Shown here piece by piece: positions 62,901-64,000 of a DNA stretch of 64,000 bases (its first letter is position 1; every line of letters begins with the position of its first letter). This DNA is from Tardiphaga sp. vice304. Its GTDB lineage: Bacteria; Pseudomonadota; Alphaproteobacteria; Rhizobiales; Xanthobacteraceae. The stretch spans positions 4,018,001 through 4,082,000 of the forward strand of contig NZ_CP041402.1 of assembly GCF_007018905.1 (NCBI RefSeq), in the 5' to 3' direction. The notes under the pieces were generated by a model that saw nothing but the letters and a program-made list of their open reading frames with translations, did no database searches and was not told the DNA's origin. A program made the translations under genes and the position numbers.

Positions 62901-64000
62901 GCAGGTCCGGACACTGGCCGCCGATGTCGAACGCACGCTGATCGCTGCCGGCAACGCCAGCGCGGAGTCGATCCTCGCCAGCACCCGCAATGTGCAGACG
63001 TCGCTGATCGACGCCTCGTCGGAAGCTACCAACCACGTCCGCAACCTCGCCGCCGACATCGAGCGCAGCCTGACCGGCGCCGGCAGCACCACCGCCGATG
63101 CAATCATCGCCAGCGCCCGCCAAGCGCAGTCGGTGCTGGCCGAGGTCTCCACCGAAGCCGCCGACCACGTTCGCAACCTCGCCGCGGACGTCGAACGCAG
63201 CCTCACCGCGGCCGGCAACGCCACCGCGGAGTCCATCGTTGCCGGTGCCCGCGAAGCGCAGACCACGCTGGTCAATGCCTCCTCGGACGCCACCACCCAG
63301 GTCCGGTCGCTGGCGATCGACGTCGAGCGCAGCCTCGCCGCCGCAGGCGCGGATGCTGCCGCCTCGATCGTCGGCAGCGCCCGCGACGCGCAATCCTCGT
63401 TGACCACCTCTTCCGCCGATACCGCCGAACAGATGAAGGCAATCTCCGCCGAGATGCAGCGTCTGCTTTCGGCCACCACCGCCAGCACGACGGAAAACAT
63501 CCAGGCCAGCGCCCTCGCCGCGCAGACCTCGCTGGTCGCCGCTTCCAACGAGATCAGCACCAAGATCAAGACCACCTCGTCGGAGATCGAGCGTTCGGTG
63601 TTCGCCGCCTCGGGCAGCTTCGGCACCACGATGACCGGCAAGACCGACGAGATCGTCTCTTACGTGCAGCAGCAGACCGACCGGCTGTCGCAGATGGTCG
63701 ATGCCAAGCGCGGCTCGCTGGTCGAGGCGCTCGGCTCCAAGGCCAATCAGCTCACGATCGATATCGATCGCGTCACCGCCGATGCGCTGAAGGCGATCGA
63801 GAGCCGCGGCCACACCTTTGCGCAATCGATGGTGACGAACTCCTCGGATGTCGCGCGCAGCATCACCACTGCCGGCGAACTGGCCTCCGGCGCCGTCAAC
63901 AAGTCGCTGAAGGACCTCGAGTCCAGTTCGCGTGCGGCGATCGAGCAGTCCCGCCAGGTGTCGATCGCGGCCGTGACCGAGATGCAGGAAACCAGCAAGA
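59998..64000 (+). CDS. Giant two-TM coiled-coil polar-growth protein, GPR/RgsE-like; C-terminus beyond window
   Basis: At least 1334 residues, open to the window end. Residues 1-98 are a charged cytoplasmic tail. Two membrane segments follow (about 100-122 and 136-160), then a very long Ala/Ser/Thr/Glu/Asp-rich helical region. It contains four 22-residue repeats (SIDARLTHLTSTLTEG type) and about ten 44-residue repeats (ADVERTLTAAG type), the 11-mer-based periodicity of apolipoprotein A helices. Agrobacterium GPR and Sinorhizobium RgsE are membrane-anchored giant apolipoprotein-like proteins needed for polar growth, and this matches their architecture. Orthology is inferred from layout, not alignment. 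A CtrA box lies upstream. Confidence 0.78.
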   Translation, partial: MANNTKKAKDPTEVALSAIQEALNISDAPVDRDAPAVRHDSPISSSAYDESAFEPRITDRPSFDAPDEARFSRRPANDDRETIGQILQAIQKGRPARNVYTLATLFAGVWVAGAGLLTVAFLPSLQAFIGQGSGGTLALAGLAVLFFAPVLLFYFLASLAWRGQELRMIAQSMAQVAIRFSEPEGAASDSMVTVGQAIRREVAAMGDGVERAIARAGELEALVTNEVSALERAYSDNEVRIRALLQDIAHQRDNLVGQAEQVRSAISGVQIDLRHDIALISDAIASRVDEVAKSITGALEERGTHITQALSHAGDNMILALGERGGDLLDRLEEASAETTRAVLDASERLTSSLNFKTGHVHDEFVDLADRVHDMLNERLDRITSDFEARSTGIVDRVSDRTELMHDSLRNSSDSLLLELELRSGDLVSKIDEAGNRLATQVLNSGDKASEALDVTVNALVAKVVSQTETAHDSLALQMSAFDGLVRDQGSELAEKFSRDSGTLGALITRHISEFDRTVKTFGGEVVDRLGQRTQDINETLKTYVDTFDTRVTSNSGALSATLDARLVEFETVFGSRVTTLDASLDDKIRTFDETVDGRLKNLEQAFDARAQSVTETIDNRLENLSVSLSDGAVQAVNSIDARLTHLTSTLTEGTNHAVSTVDARLTHLTSSLTEGAVHAIHAIDDRLSYFTTTLTEGTTQAIEAIDRRIASVSETIDDRSNHLTDSVTARFQAIHHGFEGRIGVVATEIDTRVGQFEELLGSRIEAVAGRIETSGRTASDQLMARAEELSTGIKSHVESAERSLTQLVVSTSETIQAGTRAAQDSLLSVAGDVGSQLRLTATDVETTLSTVSANAASSILSSAREAQATLIDSSSEASAQIKSLSADVERTLTAAGAATAMSVTSGARDAQSTLLATTTEVAQQIQSLSADVERTLTAAGSATADSILAGARAAQSTLVTASTDTSQQVRTLAADVERTLIAAGNASAESILASTRNVQTSLIDASSEATNHVRNLAADIERSLTGAGSTTADAIIASARQAQSVLAEVSTEAADHVRNLAADVERSLTAAGNATAESIVAGAREAQTTLVNASSDATTQVRSLAIDVERSLAAAGADAAASIVGSARDAQSSLTTSSADTAEQMKAISAEMQRLLSATTASTTENIQASALAAQTSLVAASNEISTKIKTTSSEIERSVFAASGSFGTTMTGKTDEIVSYVQQQTDRLSQMVDAKRGSLVEALGSKANQLTIDIDRVTADALKAIESRGHTFAQSMVTNSSDVARSITTAGELASGAVNKSLKDLESSSRAAIEQSRQVSIAAVTEMQETSK
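61906..62169 (+). repeat. Four 66-bp (22-residue) coding repeats
   Basis: Units start at 61906, 61972, 62038 and 62104. They encode variants of VNSIDARLTHLTSTLTEG plus four residues, with the last unit divergent. The 22-residue period equals two 11-mers, as in apolipoprotein helices. Confidence 0.8.
62377..63696 (+). repeat. About ten tandem 132-bp (44-residue) coding repeats
   Basis: Units begin every 132 bp from 62377 (62509, 62641, 62773, 62905, 63037, 63169, 63301, 63433, 63565). Six central copies share ADVERTLTAAG and AREAQTTLV-like segments; the outer copies are more divergent. All units keep length exactly, so the helix register is conserved. Confidence 0.85.

Noticed and set aside
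62377..63696. Tandem repeat considered as a CRISPR or satellite array
   Set aside because: Period is 132 bp with no spacer structure. The units stay in frame and vary mainly at the protein level, so they are coding repeats.
62163..63825. Long minus-strand frames opposite the giant coiled-coil gene
   Set aside because: They mirror the 132-bp coding repeats on the plus strand and show only repetitive Ser/Ala/Arg sequence.
1..64000. tRNA, rRNA, insertion sequences or prophage genes
   Set aside because: No tRNA T-loop motif in a plausible cloverleaf, no rRNA sequence, and no transposase or phage structural motif was seen.

Overview
The window is a high-GC alphaproteobacterial chromosome segment. 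Everything in it fits the Bradyrhizobium/Rhodopseudomonas group (Nitrobacteraceae): heptose-containing LPS genes, an LpcC-like core mannosyltransferase, a growth-pole-ring-like giant coiled-coil protein, an EcfG-type promoter, a CtrA-type box, and many intergenic inverted-repeat elements of the sort common in these genomes. The genus is an inference from these traits, not a proven assignment. I saw no rRNA, tRNA, CRISPR array, insertion sequence or prophage.

Layout. 1-4.8 kb: a TetR-controlled operon (regulator, NMT1-type ABC importer, enolase-superfamily enzyme cut by the window start). 4.9-7.3 kb: a Glu/Leu-type dehydrogenase divergent from a PfkB sugar kinase. 7.4-12.9 kb: a uronate/sugar-acid oxidation cluster (IlvD/Edd dehydratase, uronate dehydrogenase, SMP-30 lactonase, aldehyde dehydrogenase). 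13-18.8 kb: an EamA exporter, a diheme cytochrome c, a CHRD protein behind a stress-type promoter, a cytochrome c', and an orphan CoxL-type molybdenum hydroxylase subunit.

18.8-38.3 kb is the cell-envelope block: murJ; a DegT aminotransferase and Gfo/Idh oxidoreductase pair; two galE paralogues; manC; UDP-glucuronate 4-epimerase; a WecA-type initiating transferase; a FlaA1/CapD-type dehydratase; hldE, hldD, waaF and gmhB for heptose; an LpcC-like mannosyltransferase; and an MsbA-like ABC exporter. Together with ugd at 50.7 kb these supply nucleotide sugars, build the inner core and start an O-antigen or capsule chain. A 12-codon minicistron links hldE to the capD-like gene by stop/start overlaps.

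38.3-46 kb: an FAH-family hydrolase, then a second NMT1-type ABC importer in one operon with two amidohydrolases and an NTF2-like protein. A divergent FCD-GntR regulator faces it, with two perfect 12-bp repeats in the shared promoter. This looks like an uptake-and-degradation module for a small, probably nitrogenous, compound. 46-50.5 kb: the S-adenosylmethionine cycle (ahcY, metK) with an uncharacterised HTH-methyltransferase fusion directly upstream of metK. Its promoter carries three copies of GCCCACT. This is the best candidate for an undescribed regulatory system here.

52-52.8 kb: a two-gene cassette ending in a PIN-domain gene. Both members are frameshifted, the first at a run of eight C. 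52.8-59.6 kb: membrane proteins of unknown role, a YbhN-type membrane protein, a secreted SGNH hydrolase, a DUF2147 protein, a thioesterase, a 2Fe-2S ferredoxin and an Hpt protein. 60-64 kb: the start of a giant two-TM coiled-coil protein with 22- and 44-residue repeats, resembling the Agrobacterium growth pole ring protein GPR, behind a perfect CtrA-type box. It runs off the window end.
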